64,000 nt of DNA from Neobacillus massiliamazoniensis (GCF_001048695.1 NZ_CVRB01000002.1:434001-498000), one strand, 5' to 3'. Positions 9,192 to 17,462 are shown, numbered from the stretch's first letter. Made by a program: numbers and translations. The notes: generated by a model not told the origin, from the letters alone.

Positions 9192-9700
9192 GAGATATAT
9201 TTAACATTTATCGATTTTTCTGCCAGTGAAAAGAATTTCATTTCATCATATAGGTGATTTTTCCATCCTAACAACAAAACAGCACCCCTCTAACAAATTA
9301 GAGGGTGCTGTTACTTTTTCACATAAACCTCATTTACTTATGGTACGGTTCACCCTATTACAAATAATATCTCCCATATCATATTAAAAGACATAACGTA
9401 TACGTGTGGAAATAATCATTTATTTTATTACCTTGCTTCATTCTAAATAGCTAATGTTGGTAGTTAATTGATATAAGGGCACTATTCAGTATTATTTTTA
9501 GTAGAATGCATTAATACGAAAAAGAAGAAGAAATCCAAAAATCCTTTCTGGTACTAAAATTTTGCGTTGTCTGGTATGTTAGAACAAGCAGCTGTTCAAG
9601 GGTATGTATAGACACGCTTTTCACATTTATTTAGAATAACAAATTCATCTAGTTTCAGTTTAATACTTCTAAACTGCCTCATTAGTCTTTGAAATCCCAC
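9192..9700. other. Intergenic stretch, no gene seen
   Basis: Apart from the terminator at 9279-9319 and a partial copy (9329-9355) of a short repeat also found at 15249-15303 and 34555-34590, I see no coding potential here. The region is AT-rich. Confidence 0.5.
9279..9319 (+). terminator. Terminator of the DeoR gene
   Basis: A long hairpin with arms AACAGCACCC(C)TCTAA and TTAGAGGGTGCTGTT and loop CAAA is followed by ACTTTTTC. It lies about 90 bases past the DeoR stop. Confidence 0.85.
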
Positions 9701-9708
9701 TTTTTATA

Positions 9709-9737
9709 TTGACATTGATTATCATTTGTTTTAAAGT
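9709..9737 (+). promoter_or_regulatory. Promoter with embedded Fur-like box
   Basis: TTGACA (9709-9714) and TAAAGT (9732-9737) are 17 bases apart, a plausible sigma-A promoter. The stretch TGACATT-G-ATTATCA (9710-9724) overlaps the -35 and matches 12 of 14 positions of the Fur 7-1-7 palindrome TGATAAT-N-ATTATCA. Binding there would block RNA polymerase. PerR and Zur boxes are related but fit less well. Confidence 0.6.
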
Positions 9738-9743
9738 TACGAA

Positions 9744-9836
9744 TGTAATTGAATAATAAAACTATTTGTTTGTGGACTTTTCTAGAATTATTTCTATTTT
9801 CGCCACACAGCTTTTATATAGCTGTGTGGCTTTTTT
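9744..9836 (+). ncRNA. Candidate Fur-controlled small RNA
   Basis: A predicted transcript of about 92 nt would start 6-7 bases after the TAAAGT box and end in a strong terminator (stem GCCACACAGC / GCTGTGTGGC, then TTTTTT). Within it there is no start codon with a ribosome site: the only ATG is at once followed by TAA. A Fur-repressed promoter driving a short terminated RNA is the layout of FsrA/RyhB-type iron-sparing RNAs. I see no FsrA-like C-rich segment, so homology to FsrA is not claimed. Confidence 0.5.
9802..9836 (+). terminator. Strong intrinsic terminator
   Basis: A perfect 10-bp stem GCCACACAGC (9802-9811) / GCTGTGTGGC (9821-9830) is followed by TTTTTT. No gene lies directly upstream on this strand, which is why a small RNA is proposed. 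Confidence 0.9.
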
Positions 9837-9916
9837 ACGTTTAAAAGAGCCAGTTCACTCAAAAACGGAATAGTTTATCTATCATGTATTTTTATAGAAT
9901 GAAAGGGGTAGGAGAA

Positions 9917-10807
9917 ATGAAAACTTGGCAATACGCACTTCTTGTTTTTATAGGGGGATGCTGTTATGGAGCCCTATCTACTTTTGTAAAGCTCGCATAT
10001 TCCGCTGGCTTTACCGTATCAGAAGTAACAGGAAGTCAATTCTTACTAGGAACTTTAATGATCTGGATGGTGGCTCTATTTTCAAAAAAGAAAAAACTTT
10101 CTTTATCAAAAATAGGAAAATTACTTATATCAGGAATTCCACTTGGTTTAACAGGAGTTTTTTATTATCACTCACTGCAAACACTCCACGCATCACTTGC
10201 GATCATCTTTTTATTTCAATTTGTCTGGATTGGTACTCTTTTCGAGTGGTTATTTTATAAAATCACGCCAACAATGGGGAAGGTCGTTTCAATTGGAATT
10301 CTGATCATTGGTTCGATTCTTGCAGCCGGCATTATTTCAGAAGGTGGCGGTGAATTTACATGGCAAGGGACAGTTTGGGGATTATTTTCAGCTTTGACCT
10401 ATTCCACTTTCATCTTTCTTAGCAGTACTGTGGAAAAAGATACACCACCTGTGCAAAAAAGTGCTCTTTTTACCACTGGCGGTTTGATCACTGTTTTGAT
10501 CCTGTTTCCGCCAACTGAGTTATTGAATTTACCTGTTTTTATGGGAGTAGCACCGTATGGTCTGTATCTTGGTTTATTAGGCGTTGCCCTGCCCCCGCTT
10601 TTATTTTCAATCGGAATGCCGCATATCGGGCCAGGGCTTGGAACCATTTTAACAGCCTCAGAACTTCCCGTTGCAGTTATCTTATCATCGTTAGTCATAG
10701 CAGAACACGTTAGCTTGTCCCAATGGCTCGGGGTTGCTTTAATATTAGGTGGAATTGTAGTTGGAAACGTGAAGTTCGTTTCTTTGAAAAGAGAATCAGC
10801 ATCCTAA
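9917..10807 (+). CDS. EamA/DMT-family transporter
   Basis: A 296-residue protein with about ten hydrophobic segments arranged as two EamA repeats (about residues 5-135 and 150-285). It is likely a drug/metabolite exporter in the cytoplasmic membrane. The C-terminal half has the usual GPGLGTILTASELPVAVILSS and LGVALILGGIVVGN motifs. ATG 9917 is chosen because AAAGGGG/AGGAG precedes it; an upstream ATG at 9884 has no good ribosome site. It stands alone, after the candidate small RNA, and the substrate cannot be told from sequence. Confidence 0.85.
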   Translation: MKTWQYALLVFIGGCCYGALSTFVKLAYSAGFTVSEVTGSQFLLGTLMIWMVALFSKKKKLSLSKIGKLLISGIPLGLTGVFYYHSLQTLHASLAIIFLFQFVWIGTLFEWLFYKITPTMGKVVSIGILIIGSILAAGIISEGGGEFTWQGTVWGLFSALTYSTFIFLSSTVEKDTPPVQKSALFTTGGLITVLILFPPTELLNLPVFMGVAPYGLYLGLLGVALPPLLFSIGMPHIGPGLGTILTASELPVAVILSSLVIAEHVSLSQWLGVALILGGIVVGNVKFVSLKRESAS

Positions 10808-11031
10808 AATTAGCTGGGGCGGAGAGCCCGCCCTGTAAAGCAATTTCTTAAGTAACTGTTCGTTAATTTTAAAACGAACAAATGCGGTGTTTCATTACCG
10901 GACGCTTCCCATAAAATAAGGACACCACTTACCTCCATTCACGGGTTTTCTTGAAGGGTTATTAAGAGAGGCAGCAAATCGGCCTGAACAACTTATTGCA
11001 ATATTGAAATTGAGAGCAATGGCTTGAAAAA

Positions 11032-11085
11032 AACTATCAATTTTAATCGTTTATTCATAATTTGTTCATTTCTAGGGGTTATGAT
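11032..11085 (+). promoter_or_regulatory. Promoter of small-RNA unit A with phased half-sites
   Basis: Half-sites TTAATC (11043-11048), TTCATA (11054-11059) and TTCATT (11065-11070) are exactly 11 bp apart. They end nine bases before a -10 box TATGAT (11080-11085). The fourth upstream position (11032-11037) is degenerate. The geometry matches the AEP operon promoter and the four tandem units at 30.8-31.8 kb. Confidence 0.55.
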
Positions 11086-11091
11086 AAAAAC

Positions 11092-11175
11092 ATGAAAAGG
11101 ACATGAATTCTTCATACCCTTTCACCCCCCTTTTAATATATATTTTTTATCCGGCCTATCGCCGGATCTTTTTTT
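11092..11175 (+). ncRNA. Repeated small RNA, unit A
   Basis: The predicted RNA is about 84 nt. It opens with a 5' hairpin (ATGAA...TTCAT around the conserved AAAAGGACATGAA), continues through a C-rich single strand (ACCCTTTCACCCCCC), and ends in a terminator with stem ATCCGGC / GCCGGAT (11149-11155, 11161-11167) and a T-run. The same architecture recurs four times in tandem 20 kb away. No conserved reading frame exists among copies. The C-rich part could pair with ribosome sites, as in LhrC, csRNA and RsaE-type RNAs, but this is inference. Confidence 0.6.
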
Positions 11176-11239
11176 GCCTTCATACTCCACTTCTTACTAA
11201 CAATTTGGTGACAACTTCTCCAACTTTTCCCTATACTAG

Positions 11240-11388
11240 CTCGACTCCCAGCTTACCTTTTGCAAATTAGATATTTTCAGCTGCGACAAATGTGGTGAAA
11301 TTTGTGCTAACGAAGAGAAAGTGGCGGTAAAGAAGCCAGCAGAACTTATTAATGATGATGAACTTCCTTTTTCAATAATGATTAGATA
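11240..11388 (+). pseudogene. Possible remnant of a Cys-rich protein
   Basis: An open stretch without a start codon reads ...CDKCGEICANEEKVAVKKPAELINDD... and ends at TAG 11386. The CxxC...C arrangement resembles a zinc knuckle at the end of a larger protein. There is no promoter, start or upstream part, so it is most likely a decayed gene tail. It could also be chance. Confidence 0.3.
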
Positions 11389-11425
11389 GATCATTTTTTA
11401 CCTAATAAACAATAAAAATTTTAAT

Positions 11426-11989
11426 CTATTTTTTTAATAGACTTATTGTCGTTTTAAAAGCCTTAATTTCCTTAATCGTTTGCTTCCATTGTTTTAAAGC
11501 CTTCATCAAAGAGCGTTTGCAATAACAGGTTGTAGGTATCCCTGCGTTTTTTGCAATCATGGAAATTCTCCGCATATGGAAAGAATTAGAAACAATAACA
11601 CATGATCCAAATCCCTCTTGCTCCATGATTTTCTTCGTGAATCGTAAATTTTCAACCGTATTTCTTGATTCATTTTCTAACAAAATGCGATTTGGTTCAA
11701 TACTGTTCTCGATCAGATAATCCTTCATTATCTCTGCTTCAGATTTGATCCAGCCAACAGCACCACCGGAAACAATTACCTTTTTATTCAAGTATTCCTC
11801 CATTTGAAGCAGCTGCAAAGCAATTGTTAAACGCTCCTCAAGCAATGGGTCGAGATGATTTCCAGTCGTTTTATATCCAAGCACTAACACAACGTCATTA
11901 TTGCCAGCTTCAATCGGGGCAGAATGAATCCAAATAAACCAAATGACTATGATTATGAGACAGAAAAATAAAAGTTGAAAAATGAACAA
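11426..11989 (-). CDS. YdcF/ElyC-family (DUF218) membrane-anchored protein
   Basis: The protein has 187 residues, with an N-terminal transmembrane helix (residues 2-20) and a DUF218 domain after it. Conserved features are VLGYKTTGN, ERLTIALQLL, VIVSGGAVGWIKSEAEIM, LLENESRNTVENL and SNSFHMRRI. Family members (SanA, ElyC, YdcF) are linked to envelope integrity or polyprenyl-phosphate metabolism, but the exact reaction is not known. The start is TTG with AGAGG about five bases upstream, a modest ribosome site. It is monocistronic. Confidence 0.8.
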   Translation of the reverse strand: MFIFQLLFFCLIIIVIWFIWIHSAPIEAGNNDVVLVLGYKTTGNHLDPLLEERLTIALQLLQMEEYLNKKVIVSGGAVGWIKSEAEIMKDYLIENSIEPNRILLENESRNTVENLRFTKKIMEQEGFGSCVIVSNSFHMRRISMIAKNAGIPTTCYCKRSLMKALKQWKQTIKEIKAFKTTISLLKK

Positions 11990-12135
11990 TCATTCCTCTC
12001 ATTCAAAAAATGTCCCCTAACTGTATAATTCTTAGATTTACTAGATCCAAATTTATTTAACTTATAAAAAATATAGCTTACATTCATTGTTAGCCTATTG
12101 AGTTAATATTAAGAATTTGTAAAAACAACAGCACT

Positions 12136-12169
12136 AGGGACTGCCCTTTTTTAAGGGAAGTCCCTTTTT
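12136..12169 (+). terminator. Intrinsic terminator upstream of the efflux gene
   Basis: Hairpin AGGGACTGCCCTT / AAGGGAAGTCCCT followed by TTTTTG. It insulates the MFS promoter at 12216. It has few T residues on the minus side, so its main direction is plus. The transcript it ends is not obvious. Confidence 0.7.
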
Positions 12170-12215
12170 GCTCATTTTTTTAAAAGATTTTTTGCTTTTT
12201 TTTCCAAAAAATAAA

Positions 12216-12244
12216 TTGACAGTTACTTTCATTTTAAATAAAAT
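12216..12244 (+). promoter_or_regulatory. Promoter of the MFS efflux gene
   Basis: A perfect TTGACA (12216-12221), a 17-base spacer and TAAAAT (12239-12244), about 55 bases before the start codon. The leader holds AT-rich repeats (ATGTCATTAGACACTTACAT), where the downstream TetR regulator could bind. Confidence 0.7.
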
Positions 12245-12302
12245 GTCATTAGACACTTACATTCACTTTCAAATTATTTCTAACTCGAAAGGATGGATTA
12301 CA

Positions 12303-13805
12303 ATGGAAAAGATGAAAACGCGTAGATGGTTAGTTTTAGGTGCTATATCCTTTGCTTTACTTGCCGTTGGACTTGATATGACCGTGCTTAACATAGCTTT
12401 ACCTACATTAGCTACAGAATTAGCAGCGTCTACAAGCGAGCTTCAATGGTTCGCGAATTCCTATAATCTTGTCTTAGCTGCTTTATTATTGCCAGCCGGG
12501 ATGCTAGGAGACCGCTATGGCCGGAAGAAAATGTTGTTGATTGCTCTTTTTGTTTTTGGGCTGGGGTCTCTAGGATGTGCCTATGCTGATTCTCCAGAAA
12601 TGCTTATTGGTATGCGGATTGTTTTAGGATTAGGTGCAGCATTCCTCATGCCATTATCCATGTCCATTCTTCCCGTTCTTTTCTCAGGAGCTGAACGAAC
12701 AAAAGCAATGATGATTTGGGCAACGGCAAATATGCTGGGAATTCCATTAGGACCAATTGTTGGCGGCTGGCTATTAAAAAATTATCATTGGGGCTCTGTG
12801 TTTTTGCTTAACCTTCCGTTTGTCGTGATCGGTTTTCTAGCCATCTCCATATTAATGCCTGAATCTCGCAGTCAAATTCGGGGGAAAATTGACTTTATTG
12901 GGGTGTTGACTTCAAGTATCGGATTGGTTTCCATAACTTATGGAGTGATTAAGGCGGGGGAAAAAAGTTGGGGGAACAGTGAAGTTATATTCACCATTCT
13001 AGTAGGATTACTCGCTTTATGTTTATTTGTCTTATGGCAGAGACGAACAAAATATCCGTTGATTGATTTAACCTTATTTCGTTCCCCAAGTTTCACTTGG
13101 GGGTCGGTACTAGCCACTTTGGTATCCTTTGCGATGTTCGGAATTCTCTTTACTATGCCTCTCTTTTTTCAGGCAGTTGGGGGAATTGACACACTTGGAA
13201 CCGGATTACGTTTACTTCCCTTAATCGCGGGGTTAATTGTGGGCGCCAAAGTTTCTGGGAAACTAGTATTAAAAATAGGGACAAAAAATAATGTGGCCAT
13301 CGGATTTCTCTTTTTAGCTGCTGGTTTAGCAATAGGTGCCATGACAAAAGTGGATAGTACGTTAAGCTTTTCAGCATTTTGGATAACGATAACAGGTATT
13401 GGTTTGGGGCTGGCACTTCCAACGGCAATGGATTCAGCGCTTGGAGAACTTACAGCGGAGAGAAGTGGCGTAGGTTCTGCCCTTATTATGGCGATGCGTC
13501 AAGTAGGGGGAGCATTTGGGGTTGCAATCCTGGGGACAGTCCTTAACTCAAGCTATCACAGCGGGCTCGAGTTGACAGGGTTGCCAGCCAAAGTGGCCAA
13601 TACTATAGAGCAGAGCGTATCAGCTGGAGTAGCTGTTGCCGAGAAGCTACAATCTAGTAAACTATTAAATAATGTTCGTGGAGCATTTGTAAATGGAATG
13701 GATACGATGCTGCTTGTATGTGCAGGAATTGCGATTTTTGGAGTTTTGTGCACGTTGGTATTTCTACCGCGAAAGCAATCAAATCTGGAAGAAAAGGATG
13801 CTTAA
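12303..13805 (+). CDS. DHA2-family MFS multidrug efflux transporter (14 TM)
   Basis: A 500-residue protein with about 14 hydrophobic helices. The LDMTVLNIALPTLA motif near the N-terminus and the motif-A loop GMLGDRYGRKKML are hallmarks of the EmrB/QacA drug:H+ antiporter family. Motif-C-like GIPLGPIVGGWL is present. ATG 12303 is chosen because GAAAGGATGG precedes it and the protein then begins as relatives do; the longer frame from 12168 runs through the promoter. The TetR gene 92 bases downstream is presumably its repressor. Confidence 0.9.
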   Translation: MEKMKTRRWLVLGAISFALLAVGLDMTVLNIALPTLATELAASTSELQWFANSYNLVLAALLLPAGMLGDRYGRKKMLLIALFVFGLGSLGCAYADSPEMLIGMRIVLGLGAAFLMPLSMSILPVLFSGAERTKAMMIWATANMLGIPLGPIVGGWLLKNYHWGSVFLLNLPFVVIGFLAISILMPESRSQIRGKIDFIGVLTSSIGLVSITYGVIKAGEKSWGNSEVIFTILVGLLALCLFVLWQRRTKYPLIDLTLFRSPSFTWGSVLATLVSFAMFGILFTMPLFFQAVGGIDTLGTGLRLLPLIAGLIVGAKVSGKLVLKIGTKNNVAIGFLFLAAGLAIGAMTKVDSTLSFSAFWITITGIGLGLALPTAMDSALGELTAERSGVGSALIMAMRQVGGAFGVAILGTVLNSSYHSGLELTGLPAKVANTIEQSVSAGVAVAEKLQSSKLLNNVRGAFVNGMDTMLLVCAGIAIFGVLCTLVFLPRKQSNLEEKDA

Positions 13806-13830
13806 GGCCAAGGTTTGTGTATAGGTTGAT

Positions 13831-13881
13831 AAAGTTGTAAACTGTATGATAAAGACATTTTATTATACAGTTTTCAACTTT
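13831..13881. promoter_or_regulatory. 51-bp palindrome between MFS and tetR
   Basis: Arms of 23 bases (13831-13853 and 13859-13881) pair with only two mismatches around a 5-base centre. They include ACTGTATGATAAA and TTTATTATACAGT. No T-run follows, and the second arm ends just before the tetR ribosome site. It could be the TetR operator, giving autoregulation, or an mRNA hairpin limiting tetR translation. Confidence 0.6.
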
Positions 13882-13897
13882 TCATGGAGGTGTTAAA

Positions 13898-14506
13898 TTG
13901 TCTTCAGAAAATCAACCAAAGCTGAGTCTTCGAGAACGGAAAAAGGCGAAAACCAGAGCCGTTATCCAGCAAAATGCCTTGCGCTTATTTCACGAGCAGG
14001 GATACGCTGATACAACAGTGGAGCAGATTGCTGAAGCTTCAGAAATATCGCCGAGCACCTTTTTTCGCTATTTCCCAACTAAGGAATCCGTCATTCTGTA
14101 TGATGATTATGATCCCCTCCTTATAGAGGCATTTCAACAACAACCAATAGAGCTAACCACGATTCAAGCATTTCGTAGAGCCGTGAAAGCTGGTTTTGTA
14201 AATATTCCAGAAGACGAAAAAAGGGCACTCCAGGAACGGATGCAATTAGTGATGTCCGTTCCAGAGCTTCGTGTTGCATCATTTAACCAGCTTGCAGATA
14301 CGTCTCAGATGATTATGGAACTCGTTGCAGAACGTGAGGGGCGTGACAAATCAGATCAGGATATTCTCACTTTCGCTAGTGCTCTAATGGGTGCGATTAT
14401 TTCTTCGCAATTCTACTGCTTTCAACATCCGGAAGTAGATTTAATAGACGCAATAGATAGTGCGCTAGCTTTCCTAGAAGCAGGTTTGCCTTTATCCCAA
14501 TTTTAA
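13898..14506 (+). CDS. TetR/AcrR-family transcriptional regulator
   Basis: A 202-residue repressor. Residues about 15-65 form the TetR helix-turn-helix (TTVEQIAEASEISPSTFFRYFPTKESVI). The rest is a helical ligand-binding domain ending with a typical GAIISSQFYCFQHP stretch. It starts with TTG after GGAGGTG. Lying just downstream of the DHA2 exporter, it very likely controls it and itself in response to an exported compound. The terminator at 14521 ends the unit. Confidence 0.87.
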   Translation: MSSENQPKLSLRERKKAKTRAVIQQNALRLFHEQGYADTTVEQIAEASEISPSTFFRYFPTKESVILYDDYDPLLIEAFQQQPIELTTIQAFRRAVKAGFVNIPEDEKRALQERMQLVMSVPELRVASFNQLADTSQMIMELVAEREGRDKSDQDILTFASALMGAIISSQFYCFQHPEVDLIDAIDSALAFLEAGLPLSQF

Positions 14507-14600
14507 ATAGAATCAATTGAAAAGAACTGTAGACAAATGTCTAAAGTTCTTTTTTTACTTCTTAGTGCTTAAGGAATTAAAAATACTTTAAAAACCTCAT
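14505..14600 (+). repeat. 96-bp direct repeat, copy 1
   Basis: This segment, which includes the tetR terminator, is about 85-90 percent identical to 15164-15259. Both read AATAGAAT.AATT.AAAAGAACT, then a hairpin, then AAGGAATTAAAAATACTTT and AAAAACCTCAT. The two copies bracket the DUF6506 gene. Confidence 0.85.
14521..14557 (+). terminator. Terminator of tetR
   Basis: Hairpin AAAGAACTGTAGA / TCTAAAGTTCTTT with loop CAAATG, followed by a T-run. Confidence 0.85.
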
Positions 14601-14748
14601 GTATTGAAATACACCCAAAACGAATTTATTTCTTTCAATATTTTAATGGCTTGTAAATCTATGATGCAGATAACTTATTTGCAAAAAAACAATATTTGTA
14701 TTTATAATTTTTATATAAAACAATTAGATTAAATTGGAGGATGATTTT

Positions 14749-15081
14749 ATGGCGCTTAACAATTGGGCATATATTTATTTATCTCCGGGATTTAGCCCAG
14801 AAAAAAATACAATCACCACTGGAAATCATCAATGTAAATTTACTGCTATTGGAATCGATTTTAATGACAAAGAGCGTGTAATACCAATTTCAAAGCAACT
14901 TGTCAAAGATGGGGTACAAATGATTGAGCTATGTGGAGGATTTGGACCTATATGGATTGCAAAAGTAAGCGAAGCTGTAGATAATGCAGTTCCTGTAGGA
15001 AGTGTGGCATATGGACCTGAAGCACGTCAACCTATGCTTGATTTACTCGCACCAGATGATATGAAAAAAGAAAATGATTAA
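14749..15081 (+). CDS. DUF6506-family protein
   Basis: A small soluble protein of 110 residues. The core QMIELCGGFGPIWIAKVSEAVDNAVPVGSVAYGPEAR matches what I remember of the DUF6506 family, whose function is unknown. ATG 14749 follows GGAGG by eight bases; the upstream in-frame ATG at 14734 overlaps that ribosome site. The gene is flanked by 96-bp direct repeats containing terminators, so it forms its own unit and may have been inserted or duplicated into place. Confidence 0.75.
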   Translation: MALNNWAYIYLSPGFSPEKNTITTGNHQCKFTAIGIDFNDKERVIPISKQLVKDGVQMIELCGGFGPIWIAKVSEAVDNAVPVGSVAYGPEARQPMLDLLAPDDMKKEND

Positions 15082-15163
15082 TATTGTAGATTGTGATATT
15101 TGTGAATTCGAGAACTAACCTACATTTGGTTTGTAGAAAGAAGAAAAATCTCACCTAAAATTA

Positions 15164-15259
15164 AAATAGAATGAATTAAAAAGAACTCTAGAAAAATTTC
15201 TAAAGTTCTTTTTTTACCTCTTATTGCCTAAGGAATTAAAAATACTTTAAAAACCTCAT
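15164..15259 (+). repeat. 96-bp direct repeat, copy 2
   Basis: Second copy of the 14505-14600 repeat. It contains a working-looking terminator for the DUF6506 gene and runs into the hairpin at 15249-15303. Confidence 0.85.
15178..15217 (+). terminator. Terminator of the DUF6506 gene
   Basis: Hairpin AAAGAACTCTAGAA / TTTCTAAAGTTCTTT with a long T-run, homologous to the tetR terminator. Confidence 0.85.
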
Positions 15260-15303
15260 TTACTTATGATACGGTTCACCGTAATGCATCTAAATGAGGT
15301 TTT
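15249..15303. terminator. Bidirectional hairpin ending the broken PfkB gene
   Basis: Outer arms AAAACCTCATTTA and TAAATGAGGTTTT enclose an inner stem ATG-TACGGT / ACCGTA-CAT. T-rich flanks on both sides suit convergent termination. Parts of the same sequence (TCATTTACTTATGG and CGGTTCAC) recur at 9334-9355 and 34560-34583. Confidence 0.7.
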
Positions 15304-15314
15304 CTACTCTTATC

Positions 15315-15725
15315 TCATTGTTTAAATTTTTGCTGTAAATGACTAATTTCCTCTTTTGTAGGAAGAGAGGAAATAGCTCCCTTTCCGGTTGTAGTAAGTG
15401 CACCACTTGCATTCGCAAAGGACAGGATCTCCTGATAATGATGATGAAGAACTTCTTCTAGGTTTTGTTGACTCACATTTTTTTCTAACAATTGATACAA
15501 AAATACACCAATAAGCGCATCACCTGCACCCGTAGTATCTTGAACTTCCACTGGATATCCAGTAGACTGATAAGTTTCATGGTCCAAATATAACTCTGCG
15601 CCTTGTTCCCCCTTTGTATAAATAACGGCTTTGACATCCCCCGTAAAAAAAAGGTCCACTACATAGGAGTTTTCTTTAACTAGCGGTCTATTCACACATC
15701 GGTTCAAATTCACTTTATATTGCAA
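15315..15725 (-). pseudogene. Truncated PfkB-family sugar kinase
   Basis: Only the C-terminal third of a ribokinase/fructokinase-type enzyme remains. It runs from VKAVIYTKGEQGAELY through the catalytic anion-hole motif DTTGAGDALIGVF to the normal C-terminus, about 115 recognisable residues against about 310 in the family. The first 20 codons do not look like kinase and no ribosome site precedes them. The N-terminal sugar-binding part is absent upstream, where the catalase gene lies, so the gene is not functional. Confidence 0.8.
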
Positions 15726-15863
15726 TTCCCTGAAAAATTCTACTAACTTTAAGAAACTATATTTCTAATGAATGTTGAAAACAAAAGAAGAAGATACATA
15801 TTCGAGCCTTAAAAATCATATTTAGTAACAATTGATGGAAATTAAATTTTGGAGGCTATAATA

Positions 15864-17243
15864 ATGAATGAAAAACATCATAAACAGAGGCAAACTATAT
15901 TAGAGGAAAGCCATTATGAGAATCGAGACCTCTCCAATGAGCCAGCTAAACTTCATTCCCAGACGATTGGCTCTGGGGGACCTGTACTGGAACAAGATGG
16001 TGTACTACACGAAACCTTACAAGAATTTATTCATGAAAAGATTTTAGAAAGACCTGTTCATGCAAAAGGCTTTGGTGCATTTGGTTATTTTCAAACGATA
16101 TATTCGATGTCCGAACATACAAAACTGAGTTTTTTACAAAATTCTAATCAGAAAGTTCCTGTTATGGTTCGCTTTTCGTTAGCAGTCAGTATGAAAGGAA
16201 CACCTGATACATCTAGAAATGTACGTGGTTTTGCTACAAAATTTTATACAGAAGAAGGCGTTTTTGACCTTCTATGTAATCACATTCCTGTCTTTTCTAT
16301 TCGTGATGCGATACGATTTCCGGAATCTATTAAAGCACTCTTACCTTCACCAAAAAATAATTTAATTGACCCTAATAGGTTTTGGAGCTTTGTAGCAAGA
16401 GCACCTGAATCGATTCATTTTGTTGTACGTTTATACTCTGATGCTGGTACGGTAAAAAGTCTTCGCCACATTCCAGGACATAGTGTAAATACATATGTTT
16501 GGAGAAATGCTCAAGGTATTAGAAAGTACGTTAAATACCATTGGTACCCATTTGAAGGTGTACAATACATTGGTCGCGAAGAAGCAAATAGACTAGCCGC
16601 TGAAAATCCTGATTACGCTGGTAAAGATTTATACGACGCGATTGCGGGTGGTAAACCGGTGGAATATGGCTTATATGTCCAGCTCATGGACCCAAAGGAT
16701 GAAGCAAATCTTTCTTATGATCCCTTAGACGATACAAAAGTATGGGATGAAAAAGAGTATCCCCTAATACCAGTAGGCAAAATGGTATTAAATAAAAATC
16801 CTGATAATTATATGGAACAAGTAGAAAAAGTCGCCTTCTCCATTTCTAATTTACTAGACGGCGCAGAATTATCTGATGATAAAATACTGCAGGGCCGTGC
16901 CAATATTTATAGTGATTCTCAAAGAAGAAGAATTGGAGCTGAATTTCGTAAATTACCGGTTAACCAACAGCAAAATTGGACACCAGCTAATCAAATTACA
17001 AGTGGTGATGGAAGATATGTTGAAGGCAAACTAGAAAGAACTTCCATAACAAAGCAAGACGATTTTAGGCAGGCTGGTGAATTCTATACGAGGTTAACTC
17101 AAATAGAAAAAGAACATCTTGTCGAAAATTTAGCTAGCGATTTGAAAGTCATATCTGATGATATTAGAAAGAAAGTTATGAAGTATTTCAATAAAGTATC
17201 ATCTGACTTGGCAAAGAGAATTGAGATTGAAATGAAAAAGTGA
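15864..17243 (+). CDS. Short divergent haem catalase
   Basis: A clade-type mono-functional catalase of 459 residues, degrading hydrogen peroxide. The distal-haem histidine (RPVHAKGFGAFGYF), a PVF-Asn region (CNHIPVFSIRDAIRFP) and the proximal-haem segment ending R-x3-Y (ILQGRANIYSDSQRRRIG) are present. Several normally strict positions differ: VRFSLAVSMKG replaces the usual RFSTVAGERGS, and the N-terminal arm is short. GGAGG eight bases before ATG 15864 fixes the start. It may belong to a spore or minor catalase subgroup. PerR control is not evident. Confidence 0.85.
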   Translation: MNEKHHKQRQTILEESHYENRDLSNEPAKLHSQTIGSGGPVLEQDGVLHETLQEFIHEKILERPVHAKGFGAFGYFQTIYSMSEHTKLSFLQNSNQKVPVMVRFSLAVSMKGTPDTSRNVRGFATKFYTEEGVFDLLCNHIPVFSIRDAIRFPESIKALLPSPKNNLIDPNRFWSFVARAPESIHFVVRLYSDAGTVKSLRHIPGHSVNTYVWRNAQGIRKYVKYHWYPFEGVQYIGREEANRLAAENPDYAGKDLYDAIAGGKPVEYGLYVQLMDPKDEANLSYDPLDDTKVWDEKEYPLIPVGKMVLNKNPDNYMEQVEKVAFSISNLLDGAELSDDKILQGRANIYSDSQRRRIGAEFRKLPVNQQQNWTPANQITSGDGRYVEGKLERTSITKQDDFRQAGEFYTRLTQIEKEHLVENLASDLKVISDDIRKKVMKYFNKVSSDLAKRIEIEMKK

Positions 17244-17462
17244 TGAGAAGATTAAAAAACGTCATTTTTTTAAAACGGTACATCTTTTTTATAAACAGTA
17301 CGACTTTATTTCAAAGCTACATTTGGGTGATGATGAAGGAAGAGCATTAAATAAAATAAGTAGCAATAAATTAGAAAAGTGATAAAAAATTTCCTTTAAC
17401 GAATAATAAAATAAGGTATTCGATAAAAGGATTTTTTTTACAAACAATTTAATAAAAAATAG

